64,000 bases of DNA from Candidatus Obscuribacterales bacterium (GCA_021732085.1 JAKFVQ010000013.1:1-64000), one strand, 5' to 3'. Shown: positions 9,116-18,428, counted from the first letter of the stretch. Notes: generated by a model from the letters alone, not told the origin. Made by a program: numbers and translations.

Positions 9116-10549
9116 CTAGAGGGGAGCTTTTAGCAAAACTGTTTCGGGATCGTTCTCGCCCAGAGCTTCTGTCGCTATTTCGATTGCTTTCTTTCGCGCT
9201 TTCTCGGTTTCTGGCAATTTCTTTTGTGCGTGATAACATTGCGCCAGTGCATGCCAGCAATATGCGATTGCAATGTTTTGTTCAAGCGGTGTACCCTCGG
9301 CATTCTTAATCGCTTTATTCAGTAGTTCTTCTGCTTCACCAAAGAACTTGCGATCTATAAAAATGCGAGCTTGCATGCTATCCAACCTTGCGTTGATGTT
9401 TCCGCCTGCTGCGACCGAATGCGAGACTTCCGTTAGAAGTGATAATAATGATTCGGCAAAATGAATGTCGCCAATTCGCAATGCAGACTCGATGGCTTGG
9501 ATGTGTTTGAACCAGGCGACTTGTGCTGCAGCATTAGCATTCGAGCCAAATACATTTGGTTTTGACTTCTCAGGTGTTGCCTGTGGGCTAGCCCCTGGGC
9601 TTGCTGCGGCAGGACTCTCGCTCTCGTCCCTCCGCTCGTCGCCTTTGCTTCGCTCTTCGGATTTTTCTTTCTTGCCGAACACGTTGAAGAGGCCAAATCC
9701 CTTCTTTTCAGTCTTGTTGTCTTTTGCTGAGTCTTTCTCTGCTTTTCTTTCTTCGCCTCTGCGTTCCTCGTTTTCTGCAGGTTTCTTTTCTTCACTTTCA
9801 GGACGCGGCGACACGGGCTTTGAAAAACCCATGCTTCCCATCCCGGATGTTGGCTCGGAGGAAGAGGCAGGCATGGACGTAGCTGCACCAGGTGTAGACC
9901 CGGCTATTGCCGAGCTAGGAGCGGCTCCCCCGAGCGGGATCGAGTTAGCGGAAGCGCCCGCGGCGGATGCTACGTTGGCACCGGGTGCACCGGATGTAGC
10001 TGCTGTCGCGCCGCCTCGAGAACCGGATGCTCCACCGCTGCCGCCGTTTTTTGCAGCTTCCTTTTCCTTCTTCTCATACTCCTCGCATTTTTTGCAAGGT
10101 GCTTCTACGTACTTCAGCACTACCTGCGGTGGCGGAGTCAGCTGGGGTAAAGGCAGCTCAGCCTGCGCCTTCGCCTCATGCTTCCCTTCTGTCCGTTTTG
10201 CTTCATGAGGAGGCTTATGTCCATTATTGTTTGCGTGGCTCTCCGCCTGAACTGAGATAGTGCCGGATAGGATTGCCTTCCCGTTGTTCTTTAGTGGCAC
10301 TCCGACAAATGCTGACAAAGCATTTCGTCTGGCTACAATGACTTGAGGGTCTTCGCTTTCTTGTGGAACGCCGCCACTAACTTTTGCACCATTGCTTTTC
10401 AAAAAATCCTTTAGCGCACCACTCTGGGATTTGATTAACTGCCTGGCTTCTGCTTCTGACATCTCACTGCCGATGGCTGCCGTCTTCTTGCTGACATCAT
10501 CTGAAAGCGTTTTCTTCAACTCTTTCAACATGGAATCCAGTTGGGACAT
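9116..10549 (-). CDS. TPR protein with long low-complexity linker
   Basis: A 477-residue soluble protein. The N-terminal 65 residues are helical and charged (LDSMLKELKKTLSDDVSKK). A short CKKCEEYEKK segment (about 150-160) could bind metal. A long Ala/Gly/Ser/Pro- then Lys/Glu-rich linker (about 170-335) follows. The C-terminal 140 residues form tetratricopeptide-like helix pairs (AEELLNKAIKNAEGTPLEQNIAIAYCWHALAQCY). GGAG precedes the ATG. It is divergent from pilT with a 204-bp gap between them. The TPRs suggest a protein-protein interaction role; no enzyme domain is visible. Confidence 0.75.
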   Translation of the reverse strand: MSQLDSMLKELKKTLSDDVSKKTAAIGSEMSEAEARQLIKSQSGALKDFLKSNGAKVSGGVPQESEDPQVIVARRNALSAFVGVPLKNNGKAILSGTISVQAESHANNNGHKPPHEAKRTEGKHEAKAQAELPLPQLTPPPQVVLKYVEAPCKKCEEYEKKEKEAAKNGGSGGASGSRGGATAATSGAPGANVASAAGASANSIPLGGAAPSSAIAGSTPGAATSMPASSSEPTSGMGSMGFSKPVSPRPESEEKKPAENEERRGEERKAEKDSAKDNKTEKKGFGLFNVFGKKEKSEERSKGDERRDESESPAAASPGASPQATPEKSKPNVFGSNANAAAQVAWFKHIQAIESALRIGDIHFAESLLSLLTEVSHSVAAGGNINARLDSMQARIFIDRKFFGEAEELLNKAIKNAEGTPLEQNIAIAYCWHALAQCYHAQKKLPETEKARKKAIEIATEALGENDPETVLLKAPL

Positions 10550-10753
10550 TTTTTTCTCCGTATGCGAAAGGCAGGCGTATCCATGTTCTTCCCGCTCCGG
10601 CCGGGATCCAACATATATCCGGCAAGATTAAACCACCTTTTCCAAGTGTTTGACTATGAGGCACATCGGGAAATCATTTGAAGTGATTGAATTTCGGTGC
10701 ATCGCCCCAGAATCCAAGTTTAATGTTACGTATAGACCAAAGGAATTCTCAAA

Positions 10754-11872
10754 ATGTCACCAGCCGTACAAACCGCGACGAAGTCTGGCAAGAAGATTGA
10801 CGCGTTTTTCCAATACATGTTCGATCAGGGTGCTTCTGACTTGCACCTCTCGGCTGGCAAGCCGCCTATGATCCGATTGCATGGCGAGCTGGAGGCTGTC
10901 GGAGAATTGCCTCCACTGCAGCATTCTGATCTTTTGGAACTTCTCGAGGAGATAGCGCCTCCGGCTAAGTGGGACCATTTCGCAAAGACTGGCGACGTTG
11001 ACTTTGGTTATGAAATCCCCGGTATGGCGCGTTTTCGTTGCAATTTTTTCAATCAAAGAGGCGGCTGCGCTGCGGTATTTCGTCAGATTCCGTCGAAGAT
11101 TGTTACTGCTGAGCAGCTTGGTCTTCCGAAGGTGTTGCTGCAGGCAGCAATGTTGAAGAAGGGCTTAGTGCTTGTCACCGGACCCACGGGAAGCGGGAAG
11201 TCTACTACTCTTGCGGCTATGATCGACCACGCGAACAAGATGCGTCGCGATCACATCATCACAGTTGAAGACCCTATTGAATTCGTGCACGAAAGCCAGG
11301 GCTGCATGGTCAACCACCGTGAAGTCGGCTTGCATACCCAGTCATTCGCGGCAGCGTTGCGCGGGGCGTTGCGCGAAGACCCGGATATTATTCTCGTTGG
11401 TGAAATGCGTGACCTGGAAACTATTCGGCTGGCTGTCGAGGCCGCTGCTACTGGTCACCTTGTATTCGGCACATTGCATACAACCAACGCCCCTAAGACA
11501 GTCGACCGTGTTATTGAAGTTTTCCCGCCGGAAGAGCAGAACCAAATTCGCAGTACTCTCTCTACGAGCTTGCGCTGCGTTGTGGCGCAGAATTTGTTCA
11601 AGCGCGTTGATGTGAAGGGGCGTTGTGCGGCTCTTGAAGTTCTGGTTTGTAGCGCTGCTATCGGTAACTTGATTCGCGAAGCTAAGACATTCCAAATTCC
11701 CTCCGCAATGCAACTTGGAAAAAAGCAAGGCATGCAGACGCTCGATGATGCCATACAAGAGCTCCTGGCTAAGAAATGGATTTCGCCTGAAGAGGCATTT
11801 GACAAAGCCATCGATAAGACACGCTTCCAGTCACTCGTGAAGGTATCGCCTGAAGACATGATGTTCATGTAG
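10754..11872 (+). CDS. pilT: Twitching motility ATPase PilT
   Basis: A 372-residue hexameric secretion ATPase of the PilT/PilU class, which powers retraction of type IV pili at the inner membrane. Visible motifs are Walker A GPTGSGKS (143-150), the Asp box ITVEDPIEFVH, Walker B DIILVGEMRD and the His box HLVFGTLHTTNA. The N-terminal PAS-like domain contains ASDLHLSAGKPPMIRLHGEL, typical of PilT. The length matches the family (about 345-380). AAAGGAAT lies before the ATG. No other type IVa pilus gene is next to it, so in this window it stands apart from the Tad locus at 22-30 kb. Confidence 0.95.
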   Translation: MSPAVQTATKSGKKIDAFFQYMFDQGASDLHLSAGKPPMIRLHGELEAVGELPPLQHSDLLELLEEIAPPAKWDHFAKTGDVDFGYEIPGMARFRCNFFNQRGGCAAVFRQIPSKIVTAEQLGLPKVLLQAAMLKKGLVLVTGPTGSGKSTTLAAMIDHANKMRRDHIITVEDPIEFVHESQGCMVNHREVGLHTQSFAAALRGALREDPDIILVGEMRDLETIRLAVEAAATGHLVFGTLHTTNAPKTVDRVIEVFPPEEQNQIRSTLSTSLRCVVAQNLFKRVDVKGRCAALEVLVCSAAIGNLIREAKTFQIPSAMQLGKKQGMQTLDDAIQELLAKKWISPEEAFDKAIDKTRFQSLVKVSPEDMMFM

Positions 11873-11907
11873 CGTTGTATTACTAACTCAAGCAAGTGAT
11901 GGAGCGA

Positions 11908-11929
11908 ACGCCTCGAAAAGTCGAGGTGT
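11908..11929. terminator. Hairpin between convergent genes
   Basis: ACGCCTCGA and TCGAGGTGT pair over 9 bp (one G-U) around an AAAG loop, exactly between the pilT stop and the stop codon of the ATP-grasp gene. There is no proper T-run on either strand, so termination is possible but unproven. Confidence 0.4.
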
Positions 11930-12799
11930 CTAAGAGATTCGGCGCAGAATTGCTTCGGCGAATTTTTCAGCTGATTCTGGTGCAAATGCGAGGAAGAGGG
12001 ACGGCTCAACCAACTCCAGTTCAAGGAGAAGTGCTTGGTTTGCGGCGTCGCGGACGAGATCGACTCGTGCATAAAGTGGTGTTGTGTCTAGATAGTCCAA
12101 AAAAGATTTGGCGATTTCGATCTCTTGCGCATTGCATTGCGCTCGGCTTTCACCCGCCTGTCCCGCTGCTGCTAGGATCTGAAAGGGCGCCTTTCGAACT
12201 GTGTGTGAATACTCGCCGTCTATGAAAATCAATGCGCGCTCGCCGTACTGATGCACTGACGGCAGGTATTCTTGCACCATCACTTCGCTGGAGCGAAGAA
12301 GCATTTCCACGTGCACTTGATCGTTGTCGGCGTTCTCCAAATTAGTGCGCTTTACACCAGCTGTCGCTAATCCAATGCTTGGCTTGATGATTGCTTCGTT
12401 CCATTGATTTTCTTGGAGGATTTGGACAAGCGATGGACCTTTTGAATCATGTATCCACGCCGTTGGGATGACAGGGAGCCCAGCTTCGTGCAAATCGGCT
12501 AGATACGTTTTTTTGCTATTCCATTTGATCATCGGTAATGGATTGAGCAGCTCGGTCTGTGCTGATACTTGTTCAGCCCAGCTCAAGAATTGCAAGTAGT
12601 GCAGATGATAATCCCACGTTGAACGAAGAATGCTGAACGAACTCTTGGACCAATCAATCGTCGGATCGTTCCATATTGCTGGAACCGCTTCCACGCCTCG
12701 CCGAGCTAATTCTGTTTGCACGAGGCGATCATCTGGATCCAAGTCCGGCAAACCCGAGTAGGTAATGAGGGAAATGAGTGGTTTGCTGCTCGTGTGCAT
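11930..12799 (-). CDS. ATP-grasp domain protein
   Basis: A 289-residue soluble protein resembling RimK/DcsG-type ATP-grasp enzymes, which form amide or peptide bonds through acyl-phosphate intermediates. The N-terminus has the pre-ATP-grasp pattern LDPDDRLVQTELARRGVEA and RSTWDYHLH. The nucleotide-binding part includes WNSKKTYLADLHEAGLPVIPT and IIKPSIGLATAGV; the metal-binding end has ALLLELELVEPSLFL, where acidic residues usually coordinate Mg. Its start lies 15 bp after the stop of the GT87 gene, so the two are probably one operon. The substrate cannot be inferred. Confidence 0.8.
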   Translation of the reverse strand: MHTSSKPLISLITYSGLPDLDPDDRLVQTELARRGVEAVPAIWNDPTIDWSKSSFSILRSTWDYHLHYLQFLSWAEQVSAQTELLNPLPMIKWNSKKTYLADLHEAGLPVIPTAWIHDSKGPSLVQILQENQWNEAIIKPSIGLATAGVKRTNLENADNDQVHVEMLLRSSEVMVQEYLPSVHQYGERALIFIDGEYSHTVRKAPFQILAAAGQAGESRAQCNAQEIEIAKSFLDYLDTTPLYARVDLVRDAANQALLLELELVEPSLFLAFAPESAEKFAEAILRRIS

Positions 12800-12814
12800 T
12801 GTTCAATAGCAATC

Positions 12815-14128
12815 CTAATGAGGTGTTGGCTTCCTTTGGAAGAATTCTTGCTTGAAGCTCCATATACTAACACTGCAGTAGATTAGTAACGCTATGAAAA
12901 ACGGGTTCAATGGATTCTTTTGCTCAAGAAGCCAGTTGTAGTGGAAGTAAATAAAGAGAGGAAGTGAATAAATCGTTACCAGTAACATCTGAGCTAATCT
13001 TCTTGGGTTGCTCGATAACTGGGCGGAAGCCTGGCGGGCTTCCAGTGAACTTGCGCAAATTAGAGCCGGCAGCAAAAGCAGGAGGTCATAATCATGGCAA
13101 TGCAAACTTGAAATGAAGCCGATGGGCAGGGCAATAGCTAGTGCCAAGCAATCTCCTATTGGGAGTTCTCCCTTGGTGCTTTTGCTGTGCAGTGAGTCAA
13201 GTGTGCGGCTTTCTGGGCTGCTGGACTGCATCGCGCCAGGTGCGGTGGCAGCTTTTCTCACGATGAAATAAGATAGTGCCATGGATATCCCGAAAACGAC
13301 AAGGGAAGCATTGTTTGCTAGAGACGTAGATGTTATCCGAAGTAGCTGGCCGCGGACGGTCGGATTGAGATAGGTGGCCATGCCGCCGGATATGGTATTA
13401 ATGCTACCTTCGATTCCTTTTGCGGCGAATTGAGTGTAGCTTGCAAAGGATTCCCACGAGAACAAGAACAGGCTGCATGTATAGATGGCAGCGAGAATCC
13501 CCACGCTCCAAGCTGCTGCCCTGAATTTGCGCAAAGCAAGAAATATCAGTAGGATGGGCAGAGCTAATTGTGGCTTCATCGCCAGTGGCGCCAATGCCAC
13601 TCCTGCCATTGCGCATGAATGCCTTTGTAAGAAGTAGAACGAAAGCACAACCGAAAGCAAGAACAGCCCGACTGGTTGACCAAGCCGCAAGGCTTCGTAG
13701 AGGGGACCACTTAGGTTCAAACACAACACGAGCCATCTATAATAAGAGTCGTTCAGTGGACAAAGTTTTCGAAGCAAAAAGATACTGGTGATGAGGCTTC
13801 CAACCTGAATGATAATCCAAATGCAGGCTGATGGGAATGGGCCAAGTAGCGCGAATGGCGCCATGAATAATAGCGCCGGCGGTGGCATGTAGAATCCAAC
13901 TACCCGCTCACTGGATGTCTCGAAGAGCTGATGCTGGGACTTTGCCATCTCAGCGATGTTGTACGCATCCGTTGCTTTACCTGCAAGAGCTAGCTTGCCC
14001 GCGCAATAGTATTCTGGAAAGTCGCTGACCGTTCCAAGAAGGTTGAGGAAGGCCCAGATCTCAATCATTGGCGCAATGAAGCTGAGCGCTAAGATCAGGT
14101 AGAAAATGGCATTGGCAAATTTTTTCAA
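12815..14128 (-). CDS. GT87-like (DUF2029) membrane glycosyltransferase
   Basis: A 437-residue polytopic membrane protein, about 10 hydrophobic segments. Near the N-terminus the first extracytoplasmic loop reads SDFPEYYCAGKLALAGKATD, a signature of the DUF2029/GT87 polyprenyl-phosphate-mannose-dependent mannosyltransferases. The later motif LAPLAMKPQLALPIL (KPQ) is also typical. The expected role is sugar transfer from a lipid-linked donor outside the cytoplasmic membrane; the acceptor is unknown. The start is a TTG. The leader carries a strong -10 box in an 18-bp block identical to one before the GT87 gene at 17145. It is followed at 15 bp by the ATP-grasp gene. Confidence 0.85.
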   Translation of the reverse strand: MKKFANAIFYLILALSFIAPMIEIWAFLNLLGTVSDFPEYYCAGKLALAGKATDAYNIAEMAKSQHQLFETSSERVVGFYMPPPALLFMAPFALLGPFPSACIWIIIQVGSLITSIFLLRKLCPLNDSYYRWLVLCLNLSGPLYEALRLGQPVGLFLLSVVLSFYFLQRHSCAMAGVALAPLAMKPQLALPILLIFLALRKFRAAAWSVGILAAIYTCSLFLFSWESFASYTQFAAKGIEGSINTISGGMATYLNPTVRGQLLRITSTSLANNASLVVFGISMALSYFIVRKAATAPGAMQSSSPESRTLDSLHSKSTKGELPIGDCLALAIALPIGFISSLHCHDYDLLLLLPALICASSLEARQASAQLSSNPRRLAQMLLVTIYSLPLFIYFHYNWLLEQKNPLNPFFIALLIYCSVSIWSFKQEFFQRKPTPH

Positions 14129-14165
14129 TTTATCAATTATGCTTTACTACTTCAGGCAATTAGAT

Positions 14166-14183
14166 TAGCATTATAAACGAAAG
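14166..14183 (-). promoter_or_regulatory. Promoter block shared by GT87 genes, copy 1
   Basis: On the minus strand this reads CTTTCGTTTATAATGCTA, containing a perfect TATAAT (14170-14175) 42 bp before the TTG start at 14128. The same 18 bases occur on the plus strand at 17105-17122 before another GT87 gene. Downstream, a second block AAAGCATAAT(T)GAT is also shared. The -35 box is weak. Confidence 0.65.
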
Positions 14184-14205
14184 CAATCTCGGACAAATTT
14201 GCAAT

Positions 14206-15471
14206 ATGCATGTACAGGAGAAAGGCGCCGGCTCATATCGCCTTCCACTCAAGATTCTTGCAATAATCTGGTCGCTGCTTTTCATGTCCCTTGTTGTCGT
14301 TGCCGATCTTGGCACGCCGGAAAACAAGGTAGAGTCTGATTATCATACGAGTTTCTACATTGCCGGAGCGATGCTTGCCGAAGGGAAAAGCGCCGAGCTT
14401 TATCCGCCAAAGAGCGTGAATACTTTCGCTGGACAACCTTTTGATAAATTGGCTCACGAGAAGTTTTCGGCTGCATCCAAAGAATATGTCTTTATGTTTA
14501 TGTACAGTCCCCTGGTAGCTTTGTTTTTCGCGCCACTGTCTATGGTGCCTCCCCATCTGGGCTTGTTGATCTTTCAATCTCTGTCTGTTACGGCTCTTGC
14601 CGTTGGCTGCTTGCTCTTCGCTAAATCAGAAGGCTACGGGAAAGAAAGCTTCTTTACCGCCTTTGCATTCCTACCTGTGATCACTACTGTTTGGATAGGT
14701 CAACTCGGTCTACTCTTTGGTTTGCTTCCCTTTTGTGCCGGCTATTATTTCCTGCGGAAGCAAAAGGATTTTTTGGCAGGATTGCTATGGTCCGCAGCTC
14801 TTTTGAAGCCGCAGCTGTTTCCGGCAGCTTGCATATGCGCTTTTCTATTGCTGTTTCAGAAGCGTGCTGGAGCAGTCCTCGGGCTCATTTGTGGAAGCCT
14901 GGTCTTTTTGCTGGCAAACCTATGTTTCGGAGTTGATCTGCTGCTGAATTGGTTCTCGTCCTTAGGAATCAGTGAGTCCATCTTGAGTGGGACGCAGTTT
15001 CAGAGTCGGAACTATCTGATTGCCAGTCTGCCGGGTGCGATTTTATCGCAGCTGCCTTCTGCTTTGCGACTTGACTGGAAGTGGCTAGTATACGGAGGAT
15101 GTTTGGCGGTGGAAGCCGCGTATTGTTTTCTCCTACATCGTTTGGTTTTGAGGCAGGAAAATAGGACTTTGGCGGAGCAGTGCATCGTGATGCTGGCTCT
15201 ACTTTCGTTGCCGATTTTCTCACCACGTCTTTTGCTCTATGACCTCTGCATCTTTATGCTGCCGGCTTTAATTGCCGTTCGCTGGCGGGACGGAATCATG
15301 TCGCGGCCGCTCTTGTTCTTTCTCTTCGGAATAAACTGCTACATTATCGCTGCGCTTTTTATCGACCATGCTTTAAGTCCTCTGACTTTGGCGGCGTGGC
15401 TTCTTCTTGCACCTGTGGCTGGGCTCCTTTATCTTCTGCGCGAACGAAAAGCACAGATCCTGGATCACTAA
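14206..15471 (+). CDS. GT87-like (DUF2029) membrane glycosyltransferase
   Basis: A 421-residue polytopic membrane protein, paralogous to the products at 12815 and 17145. The first loop has SDYHTSFYIAGAMLAEGKSAELYPP, with the conserved Asp and (Y/I)AG pattern; SPLVALFFAPLS and ALLKPQLFPAACI (KPQ) are also typical. The likely role is lipid-linked sugar transfer at the outer face of the cytoplasmic membrane. It is divergent from the GT87 gene at 12815. The 3' end overlaps the convergent gene at 15359 by 113 bp. The start lacks a clear ribosome-binding site, so the N-terminus may be shorter. Confidence 0.83.
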   Translation: MHVQEKGAGSYRLPLKILAIIWSLLFMSLVVVADLGTPENKVESDYHTSFYIAGAMLAEGKSAELYPPKSVNTFAGQPFDKLAHEKFSAASKEYVFMFMYSPLVALFFAPLSMVPPHLGLLIFQSLSVTALAVGCLLFAKSEGYGKESFFTAFAFLPVITTVWIGQLGLLFGLLPFCAGYYFLRKQKDFLAGLLWSAALLKPQLFPAACICAFLLLFQKRAGAVLGLICGSLVFLLANLCFGVDLLLNWFSSLGISESILSGTQFQSRNYLIASLPGAILSQLPSALRLDWKWLVYGGCLAVEAAYCFLLHRLVLRQENRTLAEQCIVMLALLSLPIFSPRLLLYDLCIFMLPALIAVRWRDGIMSRPLLFFLFGINCYIIAALFIDHALSPLTLAAWLLLAPVAGLLYLLRERKAQILDH

Positions 15472-16987
15472 ATACCTGCTTCCATCCACTCATTTTTTCC
15501 AGGTCGAACTGCAAAGGCAATCCCGTTGGAATCAGAATGTAGGCAAATTTGTACTTGTCTAAAACCTGTTGCCATCCTGGTTTTGTCATGAAGATCGTCA
15601 TATAGTCGTCTAACAGATTTTGCGAATAGAAGTCGGTTTTGTCATCAAGAAAAATGCTTTCGCCCAGGCGCCAGTAAAGATAAGCTCCCCAGTTGTCCTT
15701 GGTGAAACCGAGCCCGGTTACTTTGTGCTTTTGCAAGTAATTAGTTGCTTGTACTGGCAGTCGGGTGGGATCAAAATCTGCGATCTTGAAGGCAGGTACA
15801 AAAAGGAATGCGGCCGACATTGCCAGCACCAGGATAAGATGAACCCAGGATAACTTTGCTGAGTTTTTCTCTGCCAGGCTTGCTTGTTTGTCAGTTGCAA
15901 GAATGGATTTGACAATAGGTAAGGAGTTTGCCGTCTTGCTATTCTGCAAATTCGCAAGCTGTGCAGCCGCTGCCGGGATGACGGCAAGCGCGAAATAGGG
16001 GACGAGTCGCATTGCATATATGCTGGAACAGCATAACGCTGCAAGAAACAAGAACTCCCCGATGCGTGGTTTGTTTTTTGCATAAACCCAGACGCACAGG
16101 AGTGCGAAACATAAAATCAAGAATGACCATGCGGGCAGCCCCAGAGAGAAGTCGAGGCTCCGCCATTCATCGCTGTGAAACTGTATTTTGGGATTGGTTA
16201 AATACTCGATCACATATGTGAGGAATGATGCGCCGCGCACATTAATGCAGCATGCCACCACACACGATATTACGATAGCGAGGGCTTCTTTTAGTGTCCA
16301 TCTGTTTGCACTGCTTGAATCTATGTAGGATGCGGTGTCTGTTTCCGCTGCTTCATCCGAGTCAGAGAAGCCTTTGGTCTGGGATTCCACGACTGCAAAC
16401 TTTGCTATGAAGCCCTCCCACAGATCTCCTACTGCGCGCATACCGATCATCATCAACCCGAGAGGGAAGCTTCCATGAAGGTTCGCCCAGAGAAAGAAAA
16501 TCAGAGCCAGGATAGCGCAGTTCTTTTTTAGGTTTGTTGCTGCAATGAAGCATTGATAATAGGCGGCTAGGAATAATAAATAGCTGAACACGTGCGGACG
16601 CGCTGACCAGTGAACGGTGCAAGCCTCCATTGAGACAATCATCAAAATTAGTGTGGGAAGCAAGCCGCTACCACGCGAGCGAGCCATCTGGTACGACCAT
16701 ACAAATGCAAGCGCAATTGCTACGGAGCTGGCTAAAACGACCCAGTTCAGGCCAAATACAGAAAACGGAAGACCGAAAATGAGATCGCACAGTAGTTCGT
16801 GCGTTACCCACGGCCCATTAGGTTCGAGGGCTGACATGTAATTCGTGACTGGAAGTCCGTGATGTTGGGCGATATACATACCTGTGAGGAAGTGCCGACA
16901 GCTTCCACCATCACCAAGGAGCACCAGTGGGCGCCCAAATAGAAACAACGCCAACAAAAACAGCAAGATTGGAGCGCCCAACCCCAA
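15359..16987 (-). CDS. Polytopic membrane protein, GT39/PMT-like
   Basis: A 542-residue membrane protein with about 11 hydrophobic segments and a C-terminal soluble domain. The first loop (GDGGSCRHFLTGMYIAQHHG and PWVTHELLCDLIF) resembles bacterial PMT/GT39-like membrane proteins. The C-terminal part has the pattern WGAYLYWRLGESIFLDDKTD found in uncharacterised proteins of this group. A sugar-transfer or lipid-carrier role is plausible but not shown. The reading frame opens at TTG with no good ribosome-binding site. The 3' end overlaps the convergent GT87 gene by 113 bp, an unusually long overlap for two real genes. Confidence 0.78.
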   Translation of the reverse strand: MGLGAPILLFLLALFLFGRPLVLLGDGGSCRHFLTGMYIAQHHGLPVTNYMSALEPNGPWVTHELLCDLIFGLPFSVFGLNWVVLASSVAIALAFVWSYQMARSRGSGLLPTLILMIVSMEACTVHWSARPHVFSYLLFLAAYYQCFIAATNLKKNCAILALIFFLWANLHGSFPLGLMMIGMRAVGDLWEGFIAKFAVVESQTKGFSDSDEAAETDTASYIDSSSANRWTLKEALAIVISCVVACCINVRGASFLTYVIEYLTNPKIQFHSDEWRSLDFSLGLPAWSFLILCFALLCVWVYAKNKPRIGEFLFLAALCCSSIYAMRLVPYFALAVIPAAAAQLANLQNSKTANSLPIVKSILATDKQASLAEKNSAKLSWVHLILVLAMSAAFLFVPAFKIADFDPTRLPVQATNYLQKHKVTGLGFTKDNWGAYLYWRLGESIFLDDKTDFYSQNLLDDYMTIFMTKPGWQQVLDKYKFAYILIPTGLPLQFDLEKMSGWKQVFSDPGSVLFVRAEDKGAQPQVQEEATPPKSEDLKHGR

Positions 16988-17104
16988 GGCTAAAGACGAT
17001 TGGCTTTTATTCTGAGCTTCTATGATTGCGCTCTCAACATGTAAAGAATGAAAGGGTCGTGCATAAATGATAAAGCATCGAGCAATCGATGTCGCACTCT
17101 AATA

Positions 17105-17122
17105 CTTTCGTTTATAATGCTA
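17105..17122 (+). promoter_or_regulatory. Promoter block shared by GT87 genes, copy 2
   Basis: CTTTCGTTTATAATGCTA with TATAAT at 17113-17118, 27 bp before the ATG at 17145. It is identical over 18 bases to the block before the GT87 gene at 12815. The following AAAGCATAATGAT (17132-17144) is also shared, with one base inserted in the other copy. Confidence 0.65.
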
Positions 17123-17144
17123 TCTACTTGCAAAGCATAATGAT

Positions 17145-18428
17145 ATGACTGGTCAGGCAGATCGCGGTGAGCCAAGTGGGACAAAGGGCAAGCTGCGCTT
17201 CTTTGACATCATTTATTATGTACTTTGTGCGCTGATAGCTTTCTGCTCGCTCTCGATCGTATCCTCGAAAGTCGCCTCAGGAGAAAGCATAAGCCTTATC
17301 CAAAAAGGCGCATACGTAATCAATTCTGATTATCCGATGTTTTATTACGCCGGCAAGATTGCCGCCAAGCTCGGTGCGCAGAGCCTTTATGACACGGTGA
17401 CACAGCTTAGTGTGTTGAATGCTTCCGTAAAACCGGTGCAATTTCACTCCGTGCCATTGTTGCCATACCCGCCGCAGCTCTATTTGCTAATGGTTGTACC
17501 GGCATTGCTTCCAATACATCTTTCATTTTTCGCCTGGGTGCTAGGCGGAATCCTCATCTCTTTGTCTTCGGTTTTTGCGTTGTGTAAATCGAATTCTGAG
17601 CTAAGTACGGTGGAGCGAATTGCTTTCACCTTTGCGTTGCTCGCAATTTTTCCGATGTATTTTTACATGGTCACAGGCCAGGCTAGTCCGCTTTGGCTCT
17701 TGTTTTTGACCATCTTTTTCTTTGCAGCTTGCAAGCAACGCATGTTAATTTCCGCACTGTCTATCGCATTGATGGCGATGAAGCCACCGTTTGCGCTCAT
17801 CCTTTCGGTTATTTCCATTGCGTTAGGTCAGTGGAAGCAGGTGATCTATGGCAGCGGAATTTTTGCTTTGAGTATGTTGATTCCTTCCCTTATTTGGGGG
17901 TTCAAGATCTGGGGTGACTATCTCCTTTATTTTCAAGAGTGGTCCAGAAACGCCGATGGCTCAATGCACCCGGAGCGCCAGCCTTCAACCAGATGGTTGA
18001 TCAATATGGCGCCGCCCGAATGGCAATTTGCTTTGAATGGACTTTCGCTGATAATTTGCCTCACTTGTATTTGGTTTGTATGCTGGAAGTCGCGTGGTCA
18101 ACGGCGGTTGATTCCGCCGGCTTTCACTGCGAGCATCGCCTCGGTGCAATTCTGGTTCCCTTATATGCATATGTACGACTCCATCATAGTGTGGGCCGCG
18201 ATTGCAGTATCGTTGAAGAGTTTTGCGCCTTCAAAGTTGGGCTTGCTGTCTGGCTGCTCCGACAAAATCTTTCACGCTGTGGTTTTAGCCTATCCTTTTA
18301 TAGGTGTTGGCGGATTTTTGTTGATGCCTGATTTTGCAAACAAGTTCAACATTCCATTTGTATTTGCCAATGCGCTTTTGTTTGCTTCGTCCATGGGCTG
18401 CTTCTTTAATAGGTTGAAGAACCACTAA
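17145..18428 (+). CDS. GT87-like (DUF2029) membrane glycosyltransferase
   Basis: A 427-residue polytopic membrane protein, the third GT87-like paralogue in 6 kb. The diagnostic first loop reads SDYPMFYYAGKIAAKLGAQ. LPYPPQLYLLMVVPALL and ALMAMKPPFALIL (KPP where its paralogues have KPQ) follow. The expected role is transfer of a sugar from a polyprenyl-phosphate donor at the membrane. Its leader shares promoter sequence with the gene at 12815, showing descent by duplication with the upstream region. The last 4 bp overlap the convergent HTTM-like gene. Confidence 0.85.
   Translation: MTGQADRGEPSGTKGKLRFFDIIYYVLCALIAFCSLSIVSSKVASGESISLIQKGAYVINSDYPMFYYAGKIAAKLGAQSLYDTVTQLSVLNASVKPVQFHSVPLLPYPPQLYLLMVVPALLPIHLSFFAWVLGGILISLSSVFALCKSNSELSTVERIAFTFALLAIFPMYFYMVTGQASPLWLLFLTIFFFAACKQRMLISALSIALMAMKPPFALILSVISIALGQWKQVIYGSGIFALSMLIPSLIWGFKIWGDYLLYFQEWSRNADGSMHPERQPSTRWLINMAPPEWQFALNGLSLIICLTCIWFVCWKSRGQRRLIPPAFTASIASVQFWFPYMHMYDSIIVWAAIAVSLKSFAPSKLGLLSGCSDKIFHAVVLAYPFIGVGGFLLMPDFANKFNIPFVFANALLFASSMGCFFNRLKNH

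Noticed and set aside
9465-10208. 247-residue plus-strand frame
   Set aside because: It is antisense to the TPR protein gene and is Pro/Ala/Ser-rich because of the low-complexity linker on the other strand. No ribosome-binding site.
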